A model generated the notes under the pieces. It was not told the origin of the DNA. It did no database searches and saw only the letters and a program-made list of their open reading frames with translations. Made by a program: the position numbers and the translations under genes. Source: Erythrobacter sp. 3-20A1M (GTDB lineage Bacteria; Pseudomonadota; Alphaproteobacteria; Sphingomonadales; Sphingomonadaceae). Taken from it: 64,000 nt of DNA. Shown here piece by piece: positions 1 through 11,567 of this stretch (position 1 is the stretch's first letter; each line of letters starts with the position of its first letter). The stretch covers positions 1,054,001 through 1,118,000 of the forward strand of contig NZ_CP045200.1 of the NCBI RefSeq assembly GCF_018636735.1, written 5' to 3'.

Positions 1-2
1 CC

Positions 3-842
3 GGACGTCCCGGCATGGGCAAGACCTCGCTCGCGACCAATATCGCCTTTAATTGCGCCGACCGGCTGCTGCGCGATCGGCGCGACGGGATCGAGGAATC
101 GATCGGGGCGGGCGTCGCCTTCTTCAGCCTGGAAATGAGCGCCGACCAGCTCGCCACGCGTATCCTGGCCGAACAGGCGCAGATCAGTTCCGAGGCGCTG
201 CGCATGGGCAAGATTAGCCGCGACGATTTTCAGAAGCTCGCGATCGCCAGCCAGAAGCTGGCCGAGCTGCCGCTGTTCATCGACGACACCCCCGCCCTCA
301 CCATCGCGGGGCTGCGCACCCGTGCGCGGCGGCTGAAGAGGAAGCACGAGATCGGCCTGATCGTGGTCGACTACCTCCAGCTGCTGCAGGGTTCGGGCCG
401 CGCCAACGACAACCGCGTGAACGAGATTTCGGAGATCAGCCGGGGCCTGAAGACGCTGGCGAAGGAGCTGGAGGTGCCGGTGATCGCGCTTTCCCAGCTG
501 TCCCGCGCGGTCGAACAGCGCGACGACAAGCGCCCGATGCTGTCGGACCTGCGCGAATCGGGCTCGATCGAGCAGGACGCCGACATGGTCTGGTTCGTCT
601 ATCGCGAGGATTATTACGTCGCCGCGAAGGAGCCCAAGCGGCCCACCGAGGCGGACGATCAGGCGATCCACGAACAGCACGCGCAATGGGCGGCACAGAT
701 GGAACAGGTCTACGGCCTCGCCGAGCTGATCGTGGCGAAGCAGCGCCACGGTTCGACCGGCAAGGTGCGCCTGAAGTTCGAGCCGCGGATCACCCGCTTC
801 TCCGACCTCGCCGAGGACATGCGCGCCAGCGACTACGATTGA
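3..842 (+). CDS. dnaB: Replicative DNA helicase DnaB, C-terminal part (5' end outside window)
   Basis: This is the RecA-like ATPase half of the hexameric replicative helicase that unwinds DNA at the fork and binds DnaG primase. The reading frame is open from base 3, and the first residues visible are the Walker A loop GRPGMGKTS, so the N-terminal primase-binding domain and linker lie upstream of the window. Walker B appears as LIVVDYLQLL around bases 358-387, followed by the DnaB signature ALSQLSRAVE and the segment DLRESGSIEQDADMVWF. The protein ends normally near residues FSDLAEDMRA. Sequence and order of motifs are typical, with no sign of an intein in the visible part. The first ATG in frame (base 15) is inside the Walker A loop and is not the true start. 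Confidence 0.97.
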   Translation, partial: GRPGMGKTSLATNIAFNCADRLLRDRRDGIEESIGAGVAFFSLEMSADQLATRILAEQAQISSEALRMGKISRDDFQKLAIASQKLAELPLFIDDTPALTIAGLRTRARRLKRKHEIGLIVVDYLQLLQGSGRANDNRVNEISEISRGLKTLAKELEVPVIALSQLSRAVEQRDDKRPMLSDLRESGSIEQDADMVWFVYREDYYVAAKEPKRPTEADDQAIHEQHAQWAAQMEQVYGLAELIVAKQRHGSTGKVRLKFEPRITRFSDLAEDMRASDYD

Positions 843-902
843 CGATCGAAACCGGCGACTGATTCGCTTGCGCCCGGCCCGCCCGCCTGCGACGGTCGGG
901 CG

Positions 903-1673
903 ATGGCCAAGGGGGAAACCGACACCGCGCTGCGTTTCGAAGGCGTTTCCAAGCGCTTCGGCAGCGTCCGCGCGGTGGACGATGTCTCGATCGCCATAGC
1001 GCCGGGCAGTTTCGTCGCGCTGGTCGGTGCGTCGGGTTCGGGCAAATCGACGCTGATGAAGACGGTCAACCGGCTGGTGGTGCCCGATAGCGGGCGCGTC
1101 CTGCTGCGCGGCGAGGACGTCGCCAGCCTGCCGCCCGCGAAGCTGCGCCGCCGGATCGGCTACGTCTTCCAGTCGATCGGCCTGTTCCCTCATATGACCG
1201 TGGCCGAAAATATCGGCATCATTCCGCGCCTGGCAGGCGATCGGATCGGGTCCGACCGGATCGCCGAACTGCTCGAACTGGTGGAACTCGACGGCAGCTA
1301 TGCCACCCGGATGCCGAGCGAGCTGTCGGGCGGGCAGCGCCAGCGCATCGGCGTGGCGCGCGCCTTGGCGGGCGATCCGGTGCTGCTGCTGCTCGACGAG
1401 CCGTTCGGCGCGCTCGACCCCGTCACGCGCGACCAGCTGGGCGAGCGGGTGCGTAAGCTGCACCGCGATCTCGACCTCACCAGCGTGATGGTGACGCACG
1501 ATATGGCCGAGGCGCTGCTGCTCGCCGACCGCGTGCTGGTGATGGATGGCGGACGCGTCGTCGCCGACGAGGAACCGCGCGCACTGGTCAACGGCGCGGG
1601 CGGCGAGGTGGCGCAAGGCTTCGTCGCGGTGCCGCGCGCGCAGGCCGAACGGCTGGCGGAACTGGAGATTTGA
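903..1673 (+). CDS. ABC transporter ATP-binding protein, betaine/choline (OpuCA/ProV-like) type
   Basis: This is the cytoplasmic ATPase of an osmoprotectant-type importer, 256 residues. Walker A GASGSGKST lies at about residues 42-50, the Q-loop region reads YVFQSIGLFPHMTV, the signature is LSGGQRQRIGVARAL, Walker B is LLLLDEPFGALDP and the H-loop is VMVTHDMAEA. The protein stops soon after the ATPase core, so the paired CBS domains of many OpuCA/ProV proteins are missing. The next gene, a fused permease and binding protein, begins within its stop codon (TTGA), so the two form one operon. The substrate could be glycine betaine, choline, carnitine or ergothioneine; sequence alone does not decide. 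Confidence 0.92.
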   Translation: MAKGETDTALRFEGVSKRFGSVRAVDDVSIAIAPGSFVALVGASGSGKSTLMKTVNRLVVPDSGRVLLRGEDVASLPPAKLRRRIGYVFQSIGLFPHMTVAENIGIIPRLAGDRIGSDRIAELLELVELDGSYATRMPSELSGGQRQRIGVARALAGDPVLLLLDEPFGALDPVTRDQLGERVRKLHRDLDLTSVMVTHDMAEALLLADRVLVMDGGRVVADEEPRALVNGAGGEVAQGFVAVPRAQAERLAELEI

Positions 1674-3220
1674 GCGGGTTCTGGGCCACGCTGTTCGGGC
1701 TCGGCGACAAGCTCGCCGCGCATGTCGTGCTGGCCTCCGCCGCGATCGCGCTGGGCATCGCGGTGGCGCTGCCGCTGGCCCTGTGGGCGAGCCGCAATGC
1801 CGCCGTGGCGCGCCTTTCGCTGGGTTTCGCCAGTCTGGTCCAGACGATCCCCGCGCTGGCGCTGCTCGCCCTGTTCTTCCCCGTCCTGCTGTTCGCGCGC
1901 GGCATCTTCGGCGACGGCCTGCCCACGCTCGGCTTCCTGCCCGCCCTGCTGGCGCTGTCGCTCTACGCGCTGCTGCCGATCCTCAGGAACGCGGTCACCG
2001 CGCGCGAGCATATGGAGCCCGGCGTGCTGGAGGCGGCGGACGGCGTCGGCATGAGCGGGTGGCAGAAGCTGCGGCTGGTCGAGGCACCACTCGCCGCGCC
2101 CTATGTCATGGCAGGCATCCGCACCGCGGCGGTATGGACGATCGGCGCGGCGACGCTTTCCACCACCATCGGCCAGCCGAGCCTGGGCGATCCGATCTTC
2201 GCCGGGTTGCAGACGCAGAACTGGACGCTGGTGCTGGCGGGCTGCGTTGCCAGCGCGGCGCTGGCGATGGTGGCGGACGCCCTGCTGGGCACGATCGAGC
2301 GCGGCTTCGCCAGCCGCAGGCGCTGGCTGGTATGGACCGGGTTCGGCATCGCGGCGCTCGGCATCGCCGCCTCCGCCTGGGTCCTGTACGGCCCCAGCCC
2401 GCGCCGCGAAGGGCGAACGATCACCATCGCGGCCAAGCCGTTCAGCGAGCAATACATCCTCTCGCGCCTGATCGGCGACCGGCTGGAGGGCGCGGGCTAC
2501 CGGGTCGACTATCGCGACGGGCTCGGCTCGGCGGTGGTGCAGCAGGCGGTTGCGAGCGGCGCGATCGACATCGCGGCCGACTACACCGGTACGCTGTGGG
2601 CCAATGAGCTGAAGCGGGAGGACAATCCGGGGCGGGAGGCGATGTACCGCACCGTCGTGGACTGGGAACGGCGGAATGCGGGCGTGACCGTGCTCGGTCG
2701 GCTGGGCTTCGAGAACGCCTACGCGCTGGCGATGCGGCGAGACCGAGCTCGCGCGCTGGGCGTTTCGTCCATCGCCGACCTCGCGCCCGTGGCCTCGCGG
2801 CTGGTGATCGGCGGCGATCCCGAATGGTTCGAACGGCCCGAATGGTTGGCGGTCGAGAACGCCTACGGCCTGCGCTTCGCCGAGGCGCGGACCTTCTCCC
2901 CCACCTTCATGTACAACGCACTGAAATCGGGCGAGGCCGACGTCATCAGCGCCTACAGCTCCGACGGGCGGATCGCGGCGGATGCTCTGGTGACGCTGGC
3001 CGATCCGAAGGGCGCCTTGCCGAGCTACGATGCGCTGATCCTGCTCGCCCCGACCGTGGCCGACGATGCACGGTTGCGCGCCGCGCTGGAGCCGCTGCTG
3101 GGCGCGATCGACGTCGAAACGATGCGGCAGGCGAACCTATCGGTCGATCGCACCGACGCGAAAAAGGTCTCGCCCCAGCAGGCCGCGCAATGGCTCGCGC
3201 GGGAAATCGGGCTGGACTAG
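1670..3220 (+). CDS. Fused permease and substrate-binding protein of a betaine-type ABC importer
   Basis: This 516-residue protein joins two usually separate subunits. Residues about 1-215 are a BPD_transp_1-type permease with several membrane helices and an EAA-like loop (EAADGVGMSGWQKLRLVEAP). After a further helix near residue 225, an OpuAC-type binding domain starts around residue 245 (TITIAAKPFSEQYILSRLIG) and runs to the end. Because the binding domain follows a membrane helix it should face the periplasm while tethered. The start codon is TTG overlapping the stop of the ATPase gene. Fused proteins of this kind are known in the OpuF, BilE and EgtU families. The ligand is not assigned. 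The 3' end overlaps the convergent DUF2147 gene by four bases. Confidence 0.9.
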   Translation: MSGFWATLFGLGDKLAAHVVLASAAIALGIAVALPLALWASRNAAVARLSLGFASLVQTIPALALLALFFPVLLFARGIFGDGLPTLGFLPALLALSLYALLPILRNAVTAREHMEPGVLEAADGVGMSGWQKLRLVEAPLAAPYVMAGIRTAAVWTIGAATLSTTIGQPSLGDPIFAGLQTQNWTLVLAGCVASAALAMVADALLGTIERGFASRRRWLVWTGFGIAALGIAASAWVLYGPSPRREGRTITIAAKPFSEQYILSRLIGDRLEGAGYRVDYRDGLGSAVVQQAVASGAIDIAADYTGTLWANELKREDNPGREAMYRTVVDWERRNAGVTVLGRLGFENAYALAMRRDRARALGVSSIADLAPVASRLVIGGDPEWFERPEWLAVENAYGLRFAEARTFSPTFMYNALKSGEADVISAYSSDGRIAADALVTLADPKGALPSYDALILLAPTVADDARLRAALEPLLGAIDVETMRQANLSVDRTDAKKVSPQQAAQWLAREIGLD

Positions 3221-3645
3221 CGCGCGCGCTTCCAGGTCTGCGACTTGCAGAACGGACCGATACAGCCCTTCACCGTCAGCGTGTTGGCGTCCGCGCGTTC
3301 GAGGCGTGAGCTGTAGGTCTTACCCGCCTTGGGATCGTAGATCTCGCCCTTCCACTCGTTACCCTTGTAGGGGCGGAAGCCCGTCAGCACTGCCATACCG
3401 AGAAGGCGCCGGCTGCGCAGCTTGGGATCGGGATTGTTCACGTCGCGCTGGCCCGCACCCTGTGGCGGGGCCTTCAGGAATTTCACCACCTTGCCGCACA
3501 CGGTTTCGCCGCAGCGCCCGATCTCCACGATCGCATCGCCATCCTGCGTGATCCACCGCCCGGCGACCGATTCCTGCGCGAGAGCGGGGGCGGTCGGGGC
3601 CGCGAGCGAAAGCGCGAGCACGGCGGCGGCGACATGGGATCTCAT
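3217..3645 (-). CDS. DUF2147 family secreted protein
   Basis: This small exported protein of about 142 residues belongs to the DUF2147 family, whose biochemical role is unknown. The start chosen is the Met of MRSHVAAAVLALSLAAP, because a normal signal peptide then begins immediately and cleavage after PALAQ is likely; an in-frame start six codons upstream (3663) is possible. The mature part begins ESVAGRWITQDGDAIVEI and shows the family pattern GRWxTxDGxAxVEI, then CGETVCGKVVKF and LRSRRLLGMAVLTGF. Four cysteines (CGETVC and CIGPFC) could form two disulfides in the periplasm. It overlaps the end of the preceding convergent ABC gene by four bases. Confidence 0.88.
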   Translation of the reverse strand: MRSHVAAAVLALSLAAPTAPALAQESVAGRWITQDGDAIVEIGRCGETVCGKVVKFLKAPPQGAGQRDVNNPDPKLRSRRLLGMAVLTGFRPYKGNEWKGEIYDPKAGKTYSSRLERADANTLTVKGCIGPFCKSQTWKRAR

Positions 3646-3695
3646 CGACAATCCTTCCTGCAAAGAGGCGGGATGACGCTCCCGCTGCCGTTACC

Positions 3696-4769
3696 TTAGC
3701 CGAACCCTGCCCCTTGCGGCCAGTCGGGAGAAGCGAGCGCCATCACCTTGAACAGCGCGCCCATCTCCTCCGGATCGGTCAGCCGGCGGTGCGCTGCGCG
3801 GATTTCCTCGTCGCGGTTCGGGGCCGACTTGGCGAGCACCGCGGCGCGCGCGTCGATCCCCAGCGCGCGCAGCCATCGGCCCTGGTCCGTCGTGCCGTCC
3901 CAGCGCGCGCCATGCGCGTGGGCCACGTCGCGCAGCGCGGCGAAGTCCACATGCGCGGTCAGATCCGCCTCCCCCGGATGGGCGAAGACACCGACCTTCT
4001 CGTGCCGCTTCACCGCCTGCAGCGTGGAGCCGGTGCGCGGCGCGTCGTATCCGTAATCGATCAGCAGCGCCGCACCGCCCTGCGCCGCCAGTCGCCGCGC
4101 GATCTCCTGAACGCTCGCCGCCGCAGCGGGACTGGTTTCGATGATCGTGCCCTCGGGCGTGTCGCGGCGTTCCGGCGGCACGGCGCTGTCCATCGGACGG
4201 TCGCCAGCGACGAAGACGAAGGCCTCGCCATCGAGCCCCACCATCCGCTCGCGCCAGCCCGGCCCGGACCGGACCAGCTGGCGCACCGGCAGGGCATCGA
4301 GGAATTCGTTCGCGACCAGCAACAGCGGCGCATCCTCCGGCACGCCGGCGGGATCATCGTGGAAATGCGCCTCCGGCACGGCCTGCGCCTGCACCGCGCG
4401 CAAGGCGGGTGAGCCCTCCACCAGATGCACCTCTGGCGCGAGGCCGACCTGCCGCATCGCGCGCAGGGCATCCTTCGCCAGCGTTCCGCGTCCGGGGCCG
4501 AGCTCGACATAGAGCACGTGCTCCGGCTTGCCCGCGCGCATCCACAGATCGGCCAGCCACAACCCGATCAGCTCGCCGAACATCTGGCTGATTTCCGGCG
4601 CGGTGGTGAAATCGCCCGCTTCGCCCAGTGGGTCGCGCGCCGCGTAATAGCGCGCATTGCTCTCGCCCATGAACTGCGAGACCGGGATCGGCCCGTGGGT
4701 GCGGATCAGGCGGCGGAAGCGCGCTGCGGTATCGCGCACCCCTTCCTCCACGCCCGGCTCGTCAGGCAT
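3696..4769 (-). CDS. SAM-dependent methyltransferase, MidA/NDUFAF7 family
   Basis: This 357-residue protein matches the MidA family (COG1565), relatives of the mitochondrial complex I assembly methyltransferase NDUFAF7. Visible hallmarks are the N-terminal GDFTTAPEISQMFGELIGLW, the SAM-binding loop ELGPGRGTLAKDAL around residue 93, and VANEFLDALPVRQ. In mitochondria the relative methylates an arginine of NDUFS2; the bacterial substrate is not firmly established. The gene overlaps the end of lgt by eight bases and is co-directional with it, an arrangement that implies a shared transcript. No unusual features are seen. Confidence 0.9.
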   Translation of the reverse strand: MPDEPGVEEGVRDTAARFRRLIRTHGPIPVSQFMGESNARYYAARDPLGEAGDFTTAPEISQMFGELIGLWLADLWMRAGKPEHVLYVELGPGRGTLAKDALRAMRQVGLAPEVHLVEGSPALRAVQAQAVPEAHFHDDPAGVPEDAPLLLVANEFLDALPVRQLVRSGPGWRERMVGLDGEAFVFVAGDRPMDSAVPPERRDTPEGTIIETSPAAAASVQEIARRLAAQGGAALLIDYGYDAPRTGSTLQAVKRHEKVGVFAHPGEADLTAHVDFAALRDVAHAHGARWDGTTDQGRWLRALGIDARAAVLAKSAPNRDEEIRAAHRRLTDPEEMGALFKVMALASPDWPQGAGFG

Positions 4770-5655
4770 CGAGGCGCGTATCTCCCACGGGCTTGGTGAC
4801 GGTCGGGCGGCGCCAGAGCGACCACGCCATGATCGCCAGCCCGACCAGGATCATCGGGATCGACAGCCACTGCCCGCGCGACAGGCCGGTTTCCGTTACC
4901 ACATAGGCGAGGTAGCTGTCCGGCGCGCGGAAGAATTCGTTGATGAAGCGCGCACCCGCGACGAACACCGTGAACAGGCCGACCAGCAGGCCGGGCCGCC
5001 AGCGCGCCTTGGTGTACCAGAAGACGCATAGTAACACGATCGCGGGCACCAGCCCCTCCAGCGCCGCCTGGTAGAGCTGGCTGGGATGGCGCGGCACCTG
5101 CAGCGGGTCGGTCGGGAAGATCATCGCCCACGGCACATCGGTCGGGCGGCCGTAGAGCTCGCCATTGATGAAGTTCGCGATCCGGCCGAAGAACATGCCG
5201 AACGGGACATTGACCGCGATGTAGTCGCACACGCGGATCCAGTTGAGCTGGCCGCGCCAGCTGACGAAGGCGATCGCCGCAAGCACGCCCAGTACCCCGC
5301 CGTGGAAGCTCATCCCGCCGTCCCACAGCCGCAGCAGGCCCCAGGGCATCCAGCCGGAATGGCTGAAATCGGTGAACAGTTCGGGGCGGTAGAACAGCGC
5401 GAAGCCCAGCCGCCCGCCCAGGATGATGCCGAGCGTGCAGTAGAAGAACAAATCCTCCGCATGCCGCTGCGCCATCGGTGCGCCAGGGGCCTTCACCATC
5501 TTGCTGAGGTGCCAGTAACCCAGCACGATGCCCGCGATGTAGGCGAGCGAATAGAAGCGCAGCGTGAAGAAGCCGAGATCGATGCCGGGCCGCAGACCCA
5601 GATCGGCCCAGTAGATCGGATGCTGGGCCACAGCCCCGGCCAGTAGTGACAGCAC
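4762..5655 (-). CDS. lgt: Prolipoprotein diacylglyceryl transferase Lgt
   Basis: Lgt is an inner-membrane enzyme that moves a diacylglyceryl group from phosphatidylglycerol to the lipobox cysteine of prolipoproteins, the first step of lipoprotein maturation. The 297-residue product has several hydrophobic helices and the family signature GRIANFINGELYGR, preceded by the conserved FHGGVLG segment. The start is GTG (base 5655, read leftwards), giving an N-terminus of MLSLLAGAVAQHPIYW. Lipoproteins encoded in this window that would use it include the EpsD-like protein and the beta-helix lipoprotein. It is divergent from the acyl-CoA ligase gene and is followed by the MidA-type methyltransferase gene with an eight-base overlap. 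Confidence 0.96.
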   Translation of the reverse strand: MLSLLAGAVAQHPIYWADLGLRPGIDLGFFTLRFYSLAYIAGIVLGYWHLSKMVKAPGAPMAQRHAEDLFFYCTLGIILGGRLGFALFYRPELFTDFSHSGWMPWGLLRLWDGGMSFHGGVLGVLAAIAFVSWRGQLNWIRVCDYIAVNVPFGMFFGRIANFINGELYGRPTDVPWAMIFPTDPLQVPRHPSQLYQAALEGLVPAIVLLCVFWYTKARWRPGLLVGLFTVFVAGARFINEFFRAPDSYLAYVVTETGLSRGQWLSIPMILVGLAIMAWSLWRRPTVTKPVGDTRLDA

Positions 5656-5783
5656 GCGCGAGACCCCTTATCGGTAGCAGCAAGAAACCCGTCGGATTTG
5701 CTGGGGCGGGCTTTGGCACATGCCGGAGCCCGAAGAAACCCTGCGCGTTTACCGGACGGGGCGAACGACGACCAGGAGAGACC

Positions 5784-7471
<1,688 letters not shown>

Positions 7472-7475
<4 letters not shown>

Positions 7476-10231
7476 ATAATCTCAAAATCCCCAACCAGCG
7501 CGCCGTGATCGACCGGCGCGCCCTTTCCACCGCCATCGAACAGGTGATCGAGCGGGAGGGGAAGGACGCGCGGGCCGGCGTGCTCCATTTGTTGCGAAAC
7601 GCGCTCCATACCGGGCGGGTGGAGATGCGCACGCGGCTGGAACATCAGCCGTCCGCCGGGCACCAGATCACCGCCGGTTACGCCTTCCTGATCGACCAGA
7701 TCGTGCGCCTGATCCACGATTACGTGGTCCAGCACGTCCATCCGGTCGCCAACCCGTCCGCCTCCGAACGGATCGCGGTCATGGCGGTGGGTGGCTACGG
7801 CCGGGCGGAAATGGCGCCGCATTCGGACGTGGACATCGCCTTCCTCCACCCCGCCCGCCGCACGCCGTGGTGCGAGCAGGTGACCGAGGCGATGCTGTAC
7901 CTGCTGTGGGACCTGGGCCTGAAGGTCGGCCACTCCAGCCGCACCCCCGACGACGTGATCCGCATGTCGAAGGAAGACCTGACGATCCGCACCGCCTTGC
8001 TCGAAGGGCGCTTCCTGTGGGGCGATCGCGACCTCTACGATGCCGCCGCGGCGCGCTATCGGGCCGAGGTCGTCAAGGGCACCGAGCGCCAGTTCGTGTC
8101 AGAGAAGCTGGCCGAGCGGGACGCGCGGCACAAGCGGATGGGCGACACGCGCTATGTCGTCGAGCCCAATGTGAAGGAAGGCAAGGGCGGCCTGCGCGAC
8201 CTGCAGACGCTCTACTGGATCGGCAAGTATGTGCACGGCGTGCGCAGCGCGGCGGAACTGGTCGATGCGGGCCTGTTCACCGATGCGGAATACCGCTCCT
8301 TCCGCCGGGCGGAGGGATTCATGCTGGCGGTGCGGTGCCATTTGCACGACATCACCGGGCGGGCGGAGGACCGGCTGACTTTCGATCTGCAGAAACAGGT
8401 CGCGGGCCGAATGCAGTTCGCCGACCGGCGCGGGAAGAGTTCGGTCGAACGCTTCATGCAATATTACTTCCTGCAGGCGAAGCGGGTGGGCTCGCTGACC
8501 GGCGTATTCCTGGCGCAGATCGAGGACGGCTTCGCCAAAAAGACCGCGCGTAGCGGCTTCTTCGCCGGATTCCGCGCCCGTCCGCGCCAGGTGAAGGGCT
8601 ATCGCGTCGAGGGCGGGCGGATCGCCGCCCCGTCCGACGACTGGTTCGAGAAGGATCCGGTGCGCCTGATCGAAATCTTCCAGCTGGCCGAGGAGCACGA
8701 GCTGGAGGTCGACCCGCGCACCATGCGCCAGGCCGATCGCGAAAGCGGCTTCATCCGGGAAGAGACGCGAAACGACCCGCGCGCCAACGCGCTGTTTCTC
8801 GATCTGCTGGCAGGGAGGAACGACCCGGAAAAGGTCCTGCGCTGGATGAACGAGGCCGGCGTGTTCGGCCGTTTCGTGCCCGATTTCGGCCGCGTCAACG
8901 CGCAGATGCAGTTCAACATGTACCATCACTACACGGTGGACGAGCACACCATCCGCGCGATCGGCTTCCTCAGCCAGATCGAGAAGGGCGAGCTGGAGAA
9001 GGACCACCCCCGCGCCACCCGCCTGATCAAGAAGGTCGAGAACCGGCGCATCGCCTATGTCGCCACGCTGCTGCACGACATCGCCAAGGGGCGTGGCGGC
9101 GACCACTCGATTCTGGGTGCGGAAGTGGCCGAGGCGCTGTGCCCCCGCTTCGGCCTGACCGACGCGGAGACCGACCTCGTCGCCTGGCTGGTGCGCTATC
9201 ACCTGCTGATGAGCGAAACCGCGTTCAAGCGCGACCTGTCCGACCCCAAGACGGTGGAGGATTTCGTCGCCGAGGTGCAACGGGTGGAGCGGCTGCGCCA
9301 TCTCGCCATCCTGACCTCGGTCGATATTCGCGCGGTCGGGCCGGGCACCTGGAACAGCTGGAAGGGGCAATTGCTCGGCCAGCTCTACGATGCCTCGGTC
9401 GAGCGGATGCGGCTGGGCCACACCGTCAACCACCGGCAGGCGCGGGTGGATCAGCGCATGCGCGACGTGCGCGAGCTGCTGGGCGAGCGTGCGGACCTGC
9501 TCGAACAATATGAAGGGCTGCTGCCCGACGCCTACTGGATCGCCGAGCCGACCGACGTCATCGCGCGCAATCTGGTGCAATACGACGCGGCGCGCGATGC
9601 CAGCCACGAGCTGTCGATCCACACCGAGTTCGACGAGGAGCGGGGCGCGACGCTGGTCACCGTGATCGCCGCCGACCATCCAGGCCTGTTCACCCGCATC
9701 GCGGGCGGCATCCACCTCGCCGGCGCGAACATCATCGACGCGCGCATCCACACGACGCGCAGCGGCTGGGCGGTCGACAATTTCCTGGTGCAGGACCCGG
9801 TCGGACGCCCCTTCGGCGAGGAAGAACAACTCGCCCGGTTGAAGAAATCGATCGACGAGGCGCTGGCCAATCGCGGCGAGCTGGTGCCCCGGCTGGCGCA
9901 GCGCCCGCTACCCCGCAAACGCGCCGGTGCCTTCGACGTCGCGCCGCTGGTGACGGTCGACAACGAAGCCTCCAACCGCTTCACCGTGGTCGAGGTCAAC
10001 GCGCGCGACCGCTCGGCCCTGCTCAACCGACTTGGCCGCGCGTTGTTCGAACAACGCACCATCCTCCACTCCGCGCATATCACCGCCTATGGCGAGCGCG
10101 CTGCGGACACGTTCTACGTCACCGACCTGACCGGCGACAAGATCACCGCCAAGGCGCGGCTGGAGGCGATGAAGACCGCGCTGGCCGAAGCTGCCAGCGA
10201 CGAGCGGCAGGCGGAGCTGGAGACGGCCTGA
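7472..10231 (+). CDS. glnD: [Protein-PII] uridylyltransferase / uridylyl-removing enzyme GlnD
   Basis: GlnD senses glutamine and adds or removes UMP on PII proteins, controlling nitrogen assimilation. The 919-residue product shows the full domain order: a nucleotidyltransferase domain with GGYGRAEMAPHSDVDIAF near residue 106, the conserved NVKEGKGGLRDLQTLYWIG near 233, an HD hydrolase domain with ATLLHDIAKGRGGDH near 530, and two ACT domains (about residues 715-790 and 830-905) for glutamine sensing. The start is a TTG overlapping the stop of the ligase gene. No ribosome site is obvious other than translational coupling. Large minus-strand frames opposite it are composition shadows. Confidence 0.97.
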
Positions 10232-10270
10232 GCGGTACCGCCCTGCGTCCGACCGCGTTCGGGTCAGGCC

Positions 10271-10933
10271 CTAATCCCGCGCGCCGAACAGCGCGGTGCC
10301 GACCCGTACATGCGTTGCGCCCAGTTGCACGGCGGTTTCGTAGTCGCCGCTCATGCCCATGCTGCGCCCCTCCAGCCCGTGGTCGCGCGCCAGCTTGTCG
10401 AGCAGGGCGAAGAACGGGGCGGGCTCGATTTCCAGCGGGGGGATGCACATCAGCCCGACGACCGGTACGTCGAGCTCGCGTGCCTGCTGGAGCAGCGCGG
10501 GCAGATCCGCAATCGCGCAGCCGCCCTTCTGCTCCTCCTCCCCCACATCGACCTGCACGAAGCACGGAACGCGGCGTCCGGTCTTGTCGTATGCCTTGGC
10601 GAGCGCCGTCAGCAGACTTGGCCGGTCCAATGAGTGGATAAAGTCGAACTTCCGCGCCGCATCTTCGGCCTTGTTCGATTGGAGGGAGCCGATCATGTGG
10701 AGTTCGATATCGGGGTGCCGCTCACGCAGAGCGGGCCATTTCGCCTCCGTTTCCTGCACCCGATTCTCTCCGAAGACGCGCTGTCCTGCGTCGATCAGCG
10801 GCTGAATCGCCTGCGCGTCGTGGGTCTTGCTGACCGCTATTAGCGTCACCTCCTCGCGCGGGCGCCGGGCAATCTTGCATGCTTTTGCGATGCGGGACTC
10901 GACATCTTCGAGGCGGGAGGCTGCGCTTTCCAT
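10271..10933 (-). CDS. YggS/PROSC family pyridoxal-phosphate-binding protein
   Basis: This 220-residue protein belongs to the YggS (PLPBP) family, which binds pyridoxal 5'-phosphate and helps keep vitamin B6 and amino-acid pools balanced; no catalytic activity is known. The PLP lysine is in LIAVSKTHDAQAI at about residue 36. Other family segments are FGENRVQETEAKW, ELHMIGSLQSNKAEDAARKF and GLEGRSMGMSGDYETAVQLGATHVRVGTALFG. The length is normal. Its 5' end lies only 22 bases from the start of the divergent ThiE-like gene, so both promoters must overlap. Confidence 0.95.
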   Translation of the reverse strand: MESAASRLEDVESRIAKACKIARRPREEVTLIAVSKTHDAQAIQPLIDAGQRVFGENRVQETEAKWPALRERHPDIELHMIGSLQSNKAEDAARKFDFIHSLDRPSLLTALAKAYDKTGRRVPCFVQVDVGEEEQKGGCAIADLPALLQQARELDVPVVGLMCIPPLEIEPAPFFALLDKLARDHGLEGRSMGMSGDYETAVQLGATHVRVGTALFGARD

Positions 10934-10955
10934 CGCACGAGCCTATAGCCGCGCG

Positions 10956-11489
10956 ATGCCCGCGATCCACCCCCTGCCGATGCTGTGGCTGCTGACCGAT
11001 GTGCGCAACGATGCGCGGTTGGAACAGGCGATCGCGCGCTTGCCGACCGGGTCCGCCGTGGTGTTCCGGCATTACCACCTCGACGAAGCGGCACGGCGCA
11101 AACGGTTCGATGCGCGCGCGGCACTAGCCCGCAAGAACGGGCACGCGATGGTCCTCTCGGGCGGCGCGGAAACCGCCGCCGCATGGGGAGCCGACGGCGC
11201 TTACGCTCCCCCCGACCGTCTCGGCCCGCCGTCCGAACTGCTGCGGATCGCCACTGCGCACGATGCGGACGAGATAGCGCGGGCCGAAGCGGTGGAGGCC
11301 GATGCCATCATGCTTTCGCCGGTCTTCCCGACGCGATCGCATGCGGACGCCAAAACGCTGGGCATCGCCGGATTCCACGCCCTCGCCGAAGCCACGCGCC
11401 TCCCCGTCATCGCGCTGGGCGGCATGACGGCGGAGCGCGCGCGACAGCTCGACTGGTCTCGCTGGGCGGCGATCGACGGGCTGTCCTGA
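10956..11489 (+). CDS. Thiamine phosphate synthase-like protein (ThiE/TenI fold), short form
   Basis: The 177-residue product resembles thiamine phosphate synthase/TenI proteins, a TIM-barrel family acting in thiamine synthesis or aminopyrimidine salvage. Supporting segments are the N-terminal LPMLWLLTDVRND, a central EADAIMLSPVFPTRSHADAK (compare GPVFPTxTK in ThiE), and a C-terminal VIALGGMTAERARQL that matches the phosphate-binding GGI region. It is somewhat shorter than typical ThiE (about 205-210), and the N-terminal half lacks clear Mg-pyrophosphate residues, so it may not be a true ThiE. The ATG at 10956 is used because the frame upstream is antisense to the YggS gene. No thiamine riboswitch was recognised upstream. 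Confidence 0.75.
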   Translation: MPAIHPLPMLWLLTDVRNDARLEQAIARLPTGSAVVFRHYHLDEAARRKRFDARAALARKNGHAMVLSGGAETAAAWGADGAYAPPDRLGPPSELLRIATAHDADEIARAEAVEADAIMLSPVFPTRSHADAKTLGIAGFHALAEATRLPVIALGGMTAERARQLDWSRWAAIDGLS

Positions 11490-11567
11490 GCCCTCGCTCC
11501 GCCGCACCCAGCTTGACCCGGAGTCCGGCAGGACTCATGATGAGCGCCGAGACCTGCAAGGATCCCC

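Noticed and set aside
1298-2452. 384-codon minus-strand frame opposite the ABC importer genes
   Set aside because: Shadow frame; both importer genes have intact family motifs.
8099-9829. 576-codon open frame on the minus strand opposite glnD
   Set aside because: It is a high-GC shadow of glnD, with biased composition and no recognisable domain, while glnD shows all its motifs.
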